Source: Euglena gracilis (Eukaryota > Euglenida > Euglenophyceae > Euglenales). From it: a DNA stretch of 64,000 bases. Shown piece after piece: positions 9,931-21,978 of the stretch (positions are counted from its first letter, which is position 1; each line of letters begins with the position of its first letter). The DNA is taken from contig CP154956.1 of NCBI GenBank assembly GCA_039621445.1, positions 85,618,474 to 85,682,473 of the forward strand, given 5' to 3'. The notes under the pieces are model-generated. The model did not search any database, had not been told where the DNA came from, and saw nothing but the letters and a program-made list of their open reading frames with translations. The translations under genes were made by a program, and so were the position numbers.

Positions 9931-11686
9931 CAGATGAGCGTCGTACAGGGTGGGGTGATGGGAGTGAGTGGGGTGAGCCACGTCCGACACCAGCCAGGCT
10001 GTTTTTTTAGAGGTCGGATTTGGAGTGCCTTGGGGTGCCTGCCCAGGCAGGCACCCCCACCCCCCCCCCGGGGTGGGGTCGGCACCCAACCAAAATACAG
10101 CCTGACACCGGCTGCCCGGCATCGCATGGGCAACGGCACGGGTTGGTCCCGGGTCCCAACAGGCCGAGTACGTGCTCGGAGGCGGTGTAGAGGAGGTAGA
10201 GGGAGTGAGGGACAGGGCGGCTGGGCGTGGCGGGGCTGGGCTGCAGGGCCGGCCTGCTGCAAGGGGGATGGGGCATTGGAGCCCTGGGAGGACGGCCGCT
10301 GGCCCGCCCTCCAGGGGGGGGGGGGGCAAGTAGCTGCTGCCGGGGATCGTTCAGCTGGCTGGCAGGCTGGAGTTGGCATTGCAGGACCCGGGGGCGGGGT
10401 GTGGAGTGGGCGGATGAGGGGGTTGCAGAAGGTGGTCTCCTCATGGTGGCACTGGGAAGGTTCCAAATATGTCTCCACAGCTGGTGCCGTGGAGGTACAG
10501 TTTGCCGGGTCCCAGCCTGCCATGGACAAAGCCAGAGGCCAGCAAGTGGGGACTGGCAGCCCTCCGGGAAGTGTGGCCAGCAGTCCCCCTTGAAAACCCA
10601 GTGCAAATCCCGTGGTCCCGGGGCATCTGCCGGCCAGGAGTGCAGCTGGCACAGCCGCTGGAGCATGTCACCCTCGTTGGGCGAGAGGCTCGGTTCGGCG
10701 GCCAGGTCACGCTGCATAGCACTACCCATCAGTCACCGTTAGCAGGGGGAGGGGAGGCGGGTGTGGTCTGCCTACCGCCCTGATCAGAGGTGTGGTGGCA
10801 GGAAGATGCCTGCCCAACGCCTTCACAGAGCGGCCGCCAGGGAAACTCTAGCGAGCTCGCCGACAGCAGGTCCAGCCTGGCGTCGTTGAAAAGGCCTCGG
10901 GCGACGTTCAGCCAGATGCCAAAGCATCCAATGACTCCGCATATCAACGACCAGTTCGCACTCAGGTCCAGAAAATTGTGGTCAGAGTTAGGCCAGGATG
11001 CGTGAGGGGTGTTGCTCAGTGGGAGGATGTCCTGGAGCCTAGGCCGGGTGTCTGGGGGTGGGGGGCAGCAGCCTGGCTTCGCCGCCAGTGTATGTGGGGT
11101 CGTGTGTGTGGGAGGAGGGGGGATTCGATCTCCAGCGCAGGAAGGACAGATAGGGCCTGGCAAAACCAGCAGGGTTGGGGGGTTGCAAAAGGCCGCGGCA
11201 GGGGGAAATCACTGTCTCGACAAGGTGCTCTCTCCAGGAGCGGAGGGCGACCCGGGCAGCTTGTAGGTTGGACACCTCCACCCCGTGGGGTTATCTCGCA
11301 CAGTTAAGCGGGGGAGGGGAGCATCAGGACCCTTTAAAAAAGGTGGAGAAGGAAAGCAGGGCAACCAACCAGCTGCTGGGCATCAAAAGACATTGGGGGT
11401 GGGGTTGGTGGGTATAAAATCCAGCGTCACCCCTGGAGAGTGCATCATAGGAAGGTTATTTCCAATCTGATCAGATTGCAGAACCAGAAAGCGGATGGAG
11501 GGTCACGGACTCAGAAGGATGCCGGCGGCAGCATGACAGAGAACGAACAGAAGGCGGGAGACAGGGACGATGGTATGGGCCGGCACAATAAATCGTGCGG
11601 GGCTCAATAAGGCTGCTGGAGCCCGAGAGGAGCTCCGGGGTCGATGGCGGGGTGAGAAGAGCAAGAGGACGACGGCCGCTGTGGAC
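9931..11686. other. Non-coding, GC-rich unique or ancient repeat sequence
   Basis: Short frames only, none with recognisable domains. A near-perfect palindrome at 10034-10055 (ggtgcctgcc, ca, ggcaggcacc) resembles the ggtgcctgcccctagcaggc motif of the 47-54 kb repeats. Nothing else supportable. Confidence 0.5.
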
Positions 11687-11815
11687 CGAGAGAGAACAGC
11701 GACAGGTCGATTGCCGGGGTGGGCCGAGGGAGAACAACGACAGGTCTACTGCCGCGGCGGACCGAGAGAGAACAATGACAGGTCGATGGCCGCGGCGGAC
11801 CGAGAGAGGAGGACG
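11687..11815 (+). repeat. 38-bp tandem array (about 3.4 copies)
   Basis: Units contain gacaggtcgatggccgcggc then ggaccgag. The unit is closely related to the 36-bp array at 21979-22298. Confidence 0.8.
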
Positions 11816-12105
11816 TAGAAAACAGAGGAGGAGGCGTGTAGGCAGGCCAAGGGCCGGGGTGGAGGGGCTCAGAGACGTCTCAGCGATATTAGGCTGGCTC
11901 TTCCAGAAACACTGCTCACCTGCTACGAGAGGCTTGGGTGTGTTTGTGCACGTTGAAAAGCCTCCAGAAGGCCAGGGGGGGGGGATTGGTTGGTGTCAGT
12001 GGTGCAGGACGGGGGGGGGGGAATCCAATGTGCAGCCGTCCGTGTGGGGAGGGGTCGTGGTGTGCAAGGTGGTGTCCCTAGAACCCCTGTTCTGGCAGCC
12101 TGCAA
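11816..12105. repeat. Spacer of duplicated composite block, copy 1
   Basis: Diverged counterpart of 22300-22620: shared landmarks in the same order are cctgggtgtg or cttgggtgtg, ttgaaaagc, and tctggcagcctgcaa / tctgacagcctgcaa. No coding signal. Confidence 0.6.
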
Positions 12106-12247
12106 AAATAAAAAAATTAATAAATTCTAAAGAAATAAATAATTAAATAATTAAATAAATAAATAAATAAATAGATAAACAAATTAATAAATAAATAAAT
12201 AAATAAAAAAAAAAAAAAATAAATAAATAAATAAAAAAAAAAAAAAA

Positions 12248-12282
<35 letters not shown>

Positions 12283-12320
12283 AAACATAAAAAAATAAAT
12301 AAATACATAAATACAAAAAC
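12106..12320 (+). repeat. (TAAA)n microsatellite with A runs
   Basis: About 210 bp of taaa/taaataaa with two internal A tracts. Apparent Phe/Leu/Ile-rich frames on the minus strand are composition artefacts. The related block at 22620-22800 carries a degenerate gaat/taaa tract in the same relative position. Confidence 0.95.
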
Positions 12321-12329
12321 CATGGGGCA

Positions 12330-12970
12330 TGGGGGCATGCAGAGGGAAGCTCGGACTTGTATTGTCTACATATTTCTCAGCTGCCCTGGTTCCTCTTTAC
12401 CTCTGCCGGCTGATGTCCCCCTCAGAAAGGCAAATACTCCTGTCGGGCACCGAACCGTCACAGGCAGGCCTGGTCAGGCACATTGCCCCCGAGGTTCCAT
12501 GCGCAGTACCAGTCCAGTCCTGGCCCCGGCCTATGAATGGACCACGGACCAGGCCAACGGAGGGGTGAGGCCGTTCGCGCAGCCGTGTGATGCAGTGTGC
12601 AAGTAGGGGGGGGGGCTGTATGACATTTCCGACGTCCCTGTGAGGGGGGGGGGGGGGGGCGACCACGTCCACTCCGCAGGGTGTGATCCAGGACTTCAAA
12701 GCCGGAGTGAGTGGCCAGCACGCTCCGTAATCAAGAGGAAAATTCAATCTGATAATGAGCCACCCGTCAAAAGCAAGTAAACAAAAAAAATTTGGACATG
12801 TCGGTTGAGATTGAGTTGAAGAAAAAAAAAGGATGGAGACTCTTAACTCACACCTGCCCGGCTCCGCTCGCCTTGCTGTCATCACACTTTCTAACCATGG
12901 CAGACAGTGCTGGAGATTTTCTGCACCAAAGGCTGAGGCTTACAATCCACCAGGGGATATTCAGTTCAGG
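12330..12970 (+). repeat. Duplicated block, copy 1
   Basis: Diverged paralogue of 22800-23110 plus 23880-24420. Shared order: a caccgaac / cactggac region, ggcaggcc, acattgcccccg / acaatgcccccg, ccagtcctggccc, ggaccacggac / ggaccgggtc, tccactccgcagggt, gccggagtgagtggccagca, ggatggagactc, and gatattcagttcagggg. No long frame is conserved between the copies, so this looks like non-coding repeat. Confidence 0.8.
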
Positions 12971-12999
12971 GGTCAACACTCGTCAGCACTCAACAACGC

Positions 13000-15720
13000 T
13001 CGTTGTGAGGTTTATCGGAAAGGTCAGTGGGCTATGGTTATCCGGAAATTTAGGGTACTCCGGAAGTTCGGTGGGTTGGTCACCACAGGGTGGTTGGGGT
13101 GGTGGTTAACACCGTGGGGTGGTTGGGATGGTCCGGTAGCTGAGGGTGTGCACGAAGGGGTATGAAATCCGTGTAGTCGGTGTCTAGAACATCACGGTGG
13201 TGGAATTATTAGGCAGTTCCATTGGGAAGACATTGGTGGTTTTGGGGAACACCACCGGGGGGTGTTGGTAGTTTGGTGGATTTATTTTTCTGGAAGTCCT
13301 GTGTGTGCGTATTACCAAGGGGCAGTTGGGTCATCCAGGAGTTAAGGGGTAGAAACATCTCGGGATGTTATGGTTATCTGGAAGGTCAGATGGTAGGACA
13401 CCATGGAGTGGTTGGGGTGGTCTGGAAGTTGAGGGCAGAACGTTGGAGGGGGGGGGTACTCCAGGCAGTCGGTGTGTGGAACACCATGGGGGGGTTAAAT
13501 TGTAGAGAAGTTCGGCAGGTAGGATACCTTGGGTTGGTTGGAAGTTTGGTGGTGGGGTTGTACCGAAATTGGGAAAAGACACCATGGGGGGCTCCACAAG
13601 TTCGGTAGGTTGAACATCACGAGGTGGTTTGGGTCCAGAAATTATTCATCCAGAAATTTACACTGCACTGAGCATCATGGGAGTTCGAAAAGATCCAGAA
13701 ACTCAGAGGGTCGGACAGCACGGGGTGATTGGGGTCACATGGGTGATTCACCATGTGGGCAAAGGGTAAGCCAGAGTTGAGAGGGTCCAATGCCAAGGGG
13801 TGACGTGTTTATTTGGGAGTTGGGAGGGTAAAACACCAACAGGTTATTGGGAAGTGGGGTTGGCAGTGGATTATCCGAAGATTTAATGGGTAAAAAGCCA
13901 CGGGGTGGTTGGGGTGGTCTAGAAATTCGGGTTGGTCACCACGGAGTGGTGGTGGCGGTCCAGAGGGATGGTGACTTAGACGCCAAGAGACCTGGGGGGG
14001 GGGTGTGGCAGTTCAGTTGGCAAGGCACTGGCCTTTGGGTGGGCGGAAACACCTCGAGGGAGTGTTTCTTATGCGAAAATTTTGGAGTTTTGGGTGTCCT
14101 TTCTGCGGAAATTCAGGAAGGTGGTTGTGTGGAAGATCAATGAGTGATTGCTATTATTAAATAATTCGAAGTGTAGAAACACCATGTGGTGATGTGGTAA
14201 TCCAGAAGTTCAGTGGGTAACACCACAGGGTGGTTGGGATGGTCGGGAAATTAAGAGCAGAACGTTGGGAGGTGTCTGGGCAGTCGGCATATACGACACC
14301 ATGGGGGAGGGTTAAATTCTACAGGCGTGCGGCGAGTAGAACACCATGGGTTGCTTGGGGTTGTTGCTTGGGGTCTGGAAGTTCGGTGGGTTGGACACCA
14401 CGGGGCGGTTGGGGTTGTTTCGAAATTCGATGGGAAGAAACATCACAGGGAGGTTTATGAAGGCCTGGAAATACGGTGGGTTCGAAAACAAGGAGTATTT
14501 GGGGTGATCCACAAGCTCGGAGGGCATGAGGTGCTTGGGGGTGAAAACTCGGTGCGTGTATTTACTCGGGAGTTGGAAGGGTGGAGCACCATGGGGGGCT
14601 GAAATAACGTGAAATTTGATGAATTTAAAGTGAATTTGACCCGGAAAAATACAGGGTAAAACACCACAGGGTGGTTGTAGAATCCAGAAAAATGGTGGCA
14701 TCCAGAAAGATGGTGGGTAGGACACTATGTGAAGGTTGGGATGGGCCGATAGCTAAGGTTGCACACCACGTGGGGTGGGGTGGTCCGGGCAGTTGGTGCG
14801 TAGTGCACCATAACGATAAGATCATCCTGAAATGTGTTTAGTGGAATACTGGTAAACCCCCCCCCTAATAAGTGCGCAGTGCCCTAATTGTGCGCAGTGC
14901 CCTAATAAGTGCGCACCCCCCAGGGGTCCAAAACTACCTCCCTAAAAAGTGCGCACCCCCCCAAAGGAGAAATTACCGTTACATCTCAGGTCGGAACACA
15001 CACACAATTCTCAGAATTGTCCTTCTCAGACCAACTATTTCTATCCCCCAAGTCCAAATTTTACACATAATCACTTGACTCATTGCTTGAATTCGCAAAA
15101 TAGGAGGAAAATTGAAAAAGAGTGGGGGAAACCTGAGTATTTTCGGCTTTGTCCTAAAAAGTGAGCACTGCTCTAACAAGTGCACTCCCCTTGGGGTCCG
15201 AAACTACGTCCTTAAAATGCGCGCACCCGTGCACTTATTAGGGGGGGGGTTAATGGCTCGTGAGAAACACCGGGGGGGGTCCCGGTTATGCGGAAATTTG
15301 GCGCATTGGATTTCTGGCAGTGATATGTGTCGAGGACCACGGGGTGTTGGGTTTTCCAAAAGTTCAGCAGGTAGAGTAATGGGTTGGTTGGGGTTATGCG
15401 GCATTTTGACAAGTTGGACTCCACAGGGTGGCTGGGGTTATATCGAAACCCATCGGGACGCCTGAAATGTCACGGGGTAGTCGGAGTGGTCTGGGAGCTC
15501 GGTTGGTAGGACACCATCTGGGCGAGGGTGTTATCCGCAGTTCGGGTGGTAGAACACCAATGGGTTGTCAGGTTTATTCGGAAAAAGGAAAACAGAACAT
15601 CATGGAGGTTGGGATTATTGGGAAATTCCGCGGCTTGTGGTAATCCGAAACGTTGGGAAGGTCCAGGCAGTCAGTGTGCAGAAAACCACGGGGGGGTTAA
15701 ATTTTCTCGGGGAGGGTTCA
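13000..15720 (+). repeat. Degenerate tandem array, ggttgggg(t)ggt family
   Basis: About 2.7 kb in which phrases such as accacagggtggttggggtg, gtccggaagttcggtgggtt and acaccatgggg recur every several tens of bases with heavy divergence. No frame is preserved. It is interrupted by a MITE at 14856-15250. Confidence 0.7.
14856..15250. mobile_element. PIF/Harbinger-like MITE, 395 bp
   Basis: The ends are perfect 20-bp inverted repeats: a, nine C, taataagtgc on the left, and its reverse complement on the right. They are flanked by the direct duplication TAA (14853-14855 and 15251-15253). A 3-bp TWA duplication is typical of PIF/Harbinger elements. There is no transposase; the interior has short direct repeats of ggggtcc.aaactac and gtgcgcac. 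The element lies cleanly inside the degenerate array, which supports insertion. Confidence 0.85.
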
Positions 15721-15799
15721 AAATTGCGTGAGGCCTGATGGTGCATGCAAAAGAAAAACGATTGCATGCTGATTTCGGGTCGTGAGGGAAACCAGCACA

Positions 15800-16640
15800 A
15801 ATTCAACAAACTGCGGAGAGAGCTGTGACCCACTGCGGCCTGGAGGGGGCAGGGGGCGAGGAAAATGGGCCGAATGTCATGAAAATGCAGGGTGGGCTGG
15901 GGGTGCAGGAGGCGTTGAGGAAAATTCGCTTCCCCGGCGTGTTCCCGCTGGTTATGCCTGTGCGCACCCACACCCACACCCACACCCACACCCACACCCA
16001 CACCCACACCCACACCCACACCCACACCCACACCCACACGCAACCAGCAGGCACACACGCGCGCACGCACACACACACAAACACACGCACACACACGCAC
16101 ACACGCACACACACACACACAATTGCTCCGTTCTTTGGAAATTTGGCAATGCTGTTCTTCATATTTTATTTGGGTTCCTACCACAGTGGGGTTATCCTCA
16201 GAATTTTGGGGGTTCGCAGCGAAGAGCACTTGAGCTGCCGACTGGTGAGTCAGTGTGATATGACTGAAATGAGCTGCAAAAGAAATTCTGATGAAATTTG
16301 TGGGCGAAAATTAAGAGAGTGTTCAAAGGACGGTTGCAGTTAGGTGGTTGCACTTCAGCAGCCTGAACAAAATTTAAACAAAGCGGGGGGAAGAGTTTCC
16401 CAGATACTTAAAGGAGGAGGGTATTTGTGGGTGGGTGGGGTGGGTAGTGGGTGGAGGCGGAACCGGGGCAGGGCTCCTGGGTGCCCGACGGGGGTGGCTG
16501 AGGGGCAGGGTCGGCAGCCACCATGCTTGGCGCGGAGGGGGGTGGGGGGTGAGCTTGGGGGGAGGGGGCGGCGGGGCTGGCAGAAACACGGTGTCAGGCC
16601 CATGGTGACCGGTCCAAGGTTAAAGGTCCAAGAGGCAGCA
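15800..16640 (+). repeat. Dispersed repeat R, copy 1
   Basis: One of four related segments of 0.6-0.9 kb. Landmarks: ggagagagctgtg with cactgcggcctggaggg; a T-rich stretch; gagtgttcaaagg; cagcctgaacaaaat; aaagcggggggaagag; then gtagtgggtggaggcgg, ccggggcaggg and gtcaggcccat. It contains the CA microsatellite. The next copy starts immediately downstream in direct orientation. Confidence 0.75.
15965..16122 (+). repeat. (ACACCC)n and (CA)n microsatellite
   Basis: A hexamer acccac block (about 15965-16040) followed by an interrupted CA/CG dinucleotide block. Confidence 0.95.
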
Positions 16641-17287
16641 AAAAGAAACAATGAATTATGAATTGGCCGGTGCACACAAAATACATTGGTATGCGGATAT
16701 CAGGCTTGAGATAAATAAACATATGCAATGCGACAAACCGTGGAGAGAGCTGTGCCTCACCGCGGTCTGGAGGGGGATGGTGGCGTGCACAGCTGCCACA
16801 TATGAGCGGATGGGAGAAGAACATGGGCCCGGTGTGGTTAAGCCAGGGAGCAGGCTGGGGGCTGGGAGGCGCTGAGAGAATGTTATTTTACCCAAAAGGT
16901 TTCTCCCCCTTTCTTCTTTCCCGGTATCCGGGAGATATTCTTTTTTTTTCTTTCGTGTGGAGTTCCACCACAATGGGTTTCTATTCATTTGGGGATTCAG
17001 AGTGAAGTGGATTTGGGCTGGTGTGCAAATGTGAAATAACTGAAATGAGCAGCAAATTAAATCTGTGTATGGAAATTAAAGAGTGTTCAAAAGGTGGTTA
17101 CAGATAAGTGGTTGCACTCAAGCAGCTTGAATAAAAATTAGACAAAGCGGGGGGAAGAGGTTACCAATACTTAAAATGCAGGGTATTTGTGCGTGTTCAC
17201 TGGGGTGGGAAATGGGTGGACTGAACAGGGGCACGGTTCCTGGGTGCCGGACGGGGGAGGGGTGGATGGACACCATCCTTGGCGCCA
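16641..17287 (+). repeat. Dispersed repeat R, copy 2
   Basis: Repeats the order of copy 1: ggagagagctgtg with caccgcggtctggaggg, a T-rich stretch, gagtgttcaaaagg, cagcttgaataaaaat, aaagcggggggaagag. It is truncated where repeat A begins at about 17288. Confidence 0.75.
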
Positions 17288-17412
17288 GGGGGGATTAGGA
17301 TTAGGCTTAGTTAGGATTAGCAGCGCCCCACATTCCTGCAATGCCCAAGGTCAGAGCCAAGGAAGGGCCGTAATTGCCCTGCCTCCAAAGGGCCTACCCG
17401 GGGCCCGGACGA
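17288..17412 (+). repeat. Dispersed repeat A, copy 2
   Basis: Matches 9822-9930 from attagcagcgcc to gggcctacc. It begins with a few ggattag-like units that are too few and too irregular to be telomeric. Confidence 0.8.
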
Positions 17413-20060
17413 GAATCTGTGCCGGGGCTGCAGGCTGGGGTAGGTAGGGGAGGTTGGGCCGGGGCTGCCGGGTGGGGTAGGTAGGGGGCGGGGCCGGGGC
17501 TGCCGGCTGGGGTAGGTAGGGGGTGGGGCCGGGGCTGCCGGCTGGGGTAGGTAGGGGGTGGGGCCGGGGCTGCCGGCTGGGGTAGGTAGGGGGCGGGGCC
17601 GGGGCTGCCGGCTGGGGGAGGTAGGGGGTGTTGGGCCGGGGCTGCCGGCTGGGGTAGGTAGGGGGGGCTGGGCCGGGGTTGCCGGCTGGGGTAGGTAGGG
17701 GGTGGGGCGGGGCCGGGGTTGCCGGCTGGGGTAGGTAGGGGGCGGGGCCGGGGGAGCCGGCTGGGGTAGGTAGGGGGTAGGGCCGGGGCTGCCGGCTGGG
17801 GTAGGTAGGGGGTGGGGCCGGGGCTGCCGGCTGGGGTAGGTAGGGGGCGGAGCCGGGGCTGCCGGCTGGGGTAGGTAGGGGGCGTTGGGCCGGGGCTGCC
17901 AGCTGGGGTAGGTAGGGGGTGTTGGGCCAGGCTTGCCGGCTGGGGTAGGTAGGGGGTGGGGTGGGGCCGGGGTTGCCGGCTGGGGGATGTAGGGGGCGGG
18001 GCCGGGTTGCCGGCTGGGGTAGGGAGGGGGGGGGGCCGGGGCTGCCGGCTGGGGTAGGTGGGGGGTGGAGCCGGGGCAGCCGGCTGGGGTAGGTAGGGGG
18101 CGGGGCCGGGGTTGCCGGCTGGGGTAGGTAGGGGGTGGGGCCGGGGCTGCCGGGTGGGGTAGGTAGGGGGCGGGGCCGGAGCCTGCCGGCTGGGGTAGGT
18201 AGGGGGTGGGGTCGGGGTTGCCGGCTGGGGTAGGAAGGGGGTGGGGCCGGGGCTGCCGGCTGGGGTAGGTAGGGGGCGGGGCCGGGGTTGCCAGCGTAGG
18301 GGGGAGGGCGGGGCTGCCGGCGGGGGTAGGTAGGGGGTGGGGCCGGGGCTGCCGGCTGGGGTTGGAAGGGGGCGGGCCGGGGCTGCCGCCTGGGGTAGGT
18401 AGGCGGTGGGGCCGGGCCTGCCGGCTGGGGTAGGTAGGGGGCGGAGCCGGGGCTGCCGGCTGGGGTAGGTAGGGGGCGTTGGGCCGGGGCTGCCAGCTGG
18501 GGTAGGTAGGGGGTGTTGGGCCAGGGTTGCCGGCTGGGGTACGTAGGGGGTGGGGCGGGGCCGGGGTTGCCGGCTGGGGTAGGTAGGGGGCGGGGTCGGG
18601 GCTGCCGGCTGGGGTAGGTAGGGGGTGGGGCCGGGGCTGCCGGCTGGGGTAGGTAGGGGGTGGGGCCGGGGCTGCCGGCTGGGGTAGGACGCAGACGGGG
18701 ACGGGGACGCCGGCTGGGGTAGGTAGGGAGAGGGACCGGGGCTGCCGGCTGGGGTAGGTGGGGGGCGGGGCCGGACCCTGCCGGCCGGGGAAGGTAGGGG
18801 GAGGGGCCGGGGCTGCCGGCTGGGGTAGGTAGGGGGGGGGGCCGGGGGTGCCGGTTGGGGTAGGTAGGGGGTGGGGCCGGGGTTTGCCGGCTGGGGTAGG
18901 TAGGTGGTGGGGCCGGGGCTGCCGGCTGGGGTAGGTAGGGGGCGGGGCCGGGGTTGTCGGCTGGGGTAGGTAGGGGGTAGGGCCGGGGCTGCCGGCTGGG
19001 GTAGGTAGGGGGTGGGGCCGGGGCTGCCGGCTGGGGTAGGTAGGGGGCGGGCCCGTGGCTGCCGGCTGGGGTAGGTAGGCGGTGGGGCCGGGGGTGACGG
19101 GTGGGGTGGGTAGGGGGGCGGGCCCGGGGGTCCCGGCTGGGGTAGGTAGGGGCCGTTGGGCCGGGGCTGCCAGCTGGGGTAGGTAGGGGGTGTTGGGCCA
19201 GGGTTGCCGGCTGGGGTAGGTAGGGGGTGGGGCCGGGGCTGCCGGCTGGGGGAGGTAGGGGGCGGGCCCGGGGTTGCAGGGTGGGGTAGGGAGGGGGGTG
19301 GGCCGGGGCTGCCGGCTGGGGTAGGTAGGGGGCGGGGCCGGGGTTGCCGGCTGGGGTAGGTAGGGGGTGGGGGTGGGGGGGCGCTGGCGGGGGGAGGGAG
19401 GGGGTGGGGCCGGCGTTGCCGGGTGGGGGAGGTAGGGGGTGGGGCCGGGGCTGCCGGCTGGGGTAGGTAGGGGGCGGGGCCGGAGTTGCCGGCTGGGGTA
19501 GGTAGGAGGTGGGGCCGGGTCTGCCGGCTGGGGTAGGTAGGGGGCAGGGCCGGAGCCTGCCGTTGGGGAAGGTAGGGGGTGGGGCCGGGGTTGCCGGCTG
19601 GGGTAGGTAGGGGGTGGGGCCGGGGCTGCCGGCTGGGGTAGGTAGGGGGTGGGGCCGGGGCTGCCGGCTGGGGTAGGTAGGGGGCGGGCCCGGGGCTGCC
19701 GGCTGGGGTAGGTAGGGGGTGGGGCCGGGGCTGCCGGCTGGGGTAGGTAGGGGGTGGGGCCGGGGCTGCCGGCTGGGGTAGGTAGGGGGCGGGGCCGGGG
19801 TTGCCGGCTGGGGTACGTAGGTGGTGGGGCCGGGGTTGCCGGCTGGGGTAGGTAGGGGGTGGGGCCGGGGCTGCCGGCTGGGGTAGGTAGGGGGCGGGGC
19901 CGGAGTTGCCGGCTGGGGTAGGTAGGAGGTGTTGGTCCGGGGCTGCTGGCTGGGGTAGGTAGGTGGTGGGGCCGGCGTTGCCGGCTGGGGTAGGTAGTGG
20001 GTGGGGCCGGGGCTGCCGGCTGGGGTAGGTAGGGTGCGGGGCCGGGGTTGCCGGCTGGGA
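17413..20060 (+). repeat. 35-bp minisatellite, about 76 copies
   Basis: Units run ggggtaggtagggggyggggc followed by cggggctgccggct with modest variation. As 35 is not a multiple of three, three units make one 35-residue Pro-rich period; no frame on the minus strand has a stop in the consensus, so a frame of over 900 codons opens. I read it as an artefact of the array. There is a weak higher-order pattern: ttgggcc variants pair at intervals. Confidence 0.95.
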
Positions 20061-20080
20061 TAGGTAAACCGCTCCCTCAC

Positions 20081-20103
20081 TTATAACCCCCTGGGGGTTA
20101 TAA
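20081..20103. other. Perfect 11-bp-arm hairpin
   Basis: ttataaccccc, t, gggggttataa. It lies at the edge of the minisatellite, before two direct copies of tttagtggttgg.cccgaggg (about 20115 and 20216). It could be a palindromic element end; there is no coding neighbour to terminate. Confidence 0.7.
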
Positions 20104-20317
20104 TATCCTTTTTAGTGGTTGGCCCGAGGGTGGTGTTATAAGTGTGGGGGTTCAGCCTTGGCGGTTCTCTTTGCCTTCTCATGGCTTCCGGGTGGGGGGG
20201 TTATGAGTCACGGTTTAGTGGTTGGGCCCGAGGGGAGGGTTATACGTAGGAGGGAGGGTTATAGGATGGGGGGGGTATAAGTTGGGGGTCGGGTTTAGGG
20301 GGCGACTTGGGCGGTGG

Positions 20318-20620
20318 GGTGACTGGGGAGTGTTGGTGAGTTTCCGGAGGTGCCTTGAATCAGCGGGGGGGATGCGCATGCTACCCCCTCTGGAGCCCTG
20401 GTTCTGCCAGACGGCAGGACAAGCGTGGTGTCTACATGGGGGGGGTGCAGCGAGAAAAACCGGGCCGCTGCGGGGCCTGGGTAGTCAGTCCTAGTCCCTG
20501 GTCTGTCGACACGGGTTGGGGCTGGGCCAGGACATGGTCACATACACGGGCGCCGCTGGCCGGCACGGACAAGGTCAGTGTGGACAGGGTGGAAACTGAA
20601 CTGTGGAGGGGTCTTTCTCG
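20318..20620 (+). repeat. Dispersed repeat D, copy 1
   Basis: Paralogue of 23150-23450: shared gggtgactggggg.gtgttggt, cctggttctkccagacggca, ggacaag, gggccgctg, and ggccaggacat. No conserved frame. Confidence 0.75.
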
Positions 20621-20639
20621 CTTAAATTCAAAAGGAATC

Positions 20640-21259
20640 CAGTGCTTCATCCCCCCAGGGAGATTCTAACCAGCCGGATAGAAAAATGCTGGCTGGATTA
20701 GTCTTTGTAGATGTACGCCATATAGTGTGTTTCAGTTGAGGGATCTGGAGGCTCATATTGAACCAAAAGTGCCCACTTGTGTACACTGGCTGATCTGTGT
20801 ATGTGACTGAACAATTTAGAGAAAATGGGATATCATTCATAGGTAAAGTTCGGGCCAGGGATGCAAATAAATGGTTATATGTGTGTGGATGGTCACACAG
20901 GAACAACAAGAAACAAACCAATGATGCGGGGAGATGGAGTTTCCCAATTAATTAGAAAAGCAGGGTTCATGGGTGGTGGGCGGGTGGGTGGGTGGGGAAG
21001 GTAGTAGGTGGAGGCAGAGCCGGGGCAGGGTTCCCGGGTGCTGGACGAGGGGGCGGCAGGGGTGGGGTCGGCGGCCAACGCACTGGTGGGGGCTGGGTGG
21101 TGGGCTGGCTGAAAACGGCGTCAGGCCCATTGGAAGATGATCGTTCCATGAGGGGGCGTGTTTTGTAATTACGAAGAGCAGCAAAGGAAAACATCATCTG
21201 GTTCGTGCACGCAACATGCGTTTGCATGTGTTTGTCACGCTATCGAGAAAATTAGCAAA
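20640..21259 (+). repeat. Dispersed repeat R, copy 3
   Basis: Contains the cagttgagggatctggagg, gactgaacaatt, ttcccaattaattag, ggtggaggcagagccggggc and gtcaggcccat landmarks of the family. Confidence 0.7.
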
Positions 21260-21960
21260 ATTGAACAGACCGTGAAGAGATTGTTGTCTCACCGCGGTCT
21301 GAGAGCAAGCTTGCAAAGGCGGATAGGGACAGAATAATGGGCCTGGTGTAATAAACGTGGGCGGAGGGCTGCGGGTGGGGTGCAGGTTTCAGGGCAGCGC
21401 TGGTGAGAACTTCTGTTGCCAGAAGTTCCCCCACCCTTTCTTTTTCCAACAGGGCCCGGGTTCTTTTTTTAGACTTTGTGGGTGTGCACCACCTAAACAG
21501 TGTCAGTTGAGAGATTTGGAGGTTCACATGGAGCTGAAGGTGCCTCCACTGGTGTATGCTGGTTAAACCACATAAATGACTGAACAACATACAGAAAAAT
21601 GAGATATAATTCATAGGCAAAGTTTGGTACTGTGCTTAAGGCCAGGGCTTCGAACGAGTAAATGCTTATGCGTGTGGATGGTCCCACAGAAACAACATAA
21701 ACACAACCAATGATGCAGGGAGATGTATTTTCCCAATTAATTAGAGAGGCAGGGTTCGTGGGTGGTGAGGTGGGTGGGTGGGGAGGGTAGTGGGTGGAGG
21801 CAGAGCCGGGGCAGGGTTCCTGGGTGCTGGACGAGGGGGCGGCAGGGGGGGGGGGGTCGGCGGCCAACTCACTGGTGGGGGCTGGCCCCTTGGGGTGGGA
21901 CCCCGGGTGTGGGGGGGGGGGGTGTCCCGGGGGACCCACCCTCTTTTGTCCAAGGGGGAG
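21260..21960 (+). repeat. Dispersed repeat R, copy 4
   Basis: Directly follows copy 3 and repeats caccgcggtctgaga, a T-rich stretch, cagttgagagatttggagg, gactgaacaac, ttcccaattaattag and ggtggaggcagagccggggc. Ends at the 36-bp array. Confidence 0.7.
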
Positions 21961-21978
21961 GGGGGCAGGTCGGTCAGG

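Noticed and set aside
17288-17320. Telomere-like ggattag units
   Set aside because: Only a few irregular copies inside a dispersed repeat.
17351-20080. 909-codon Pro-rich minus-strand frame
   Set aside because: Product of a stop-free 35-bp unit cycling through three frames; no start context, domain or non-repeat extension.
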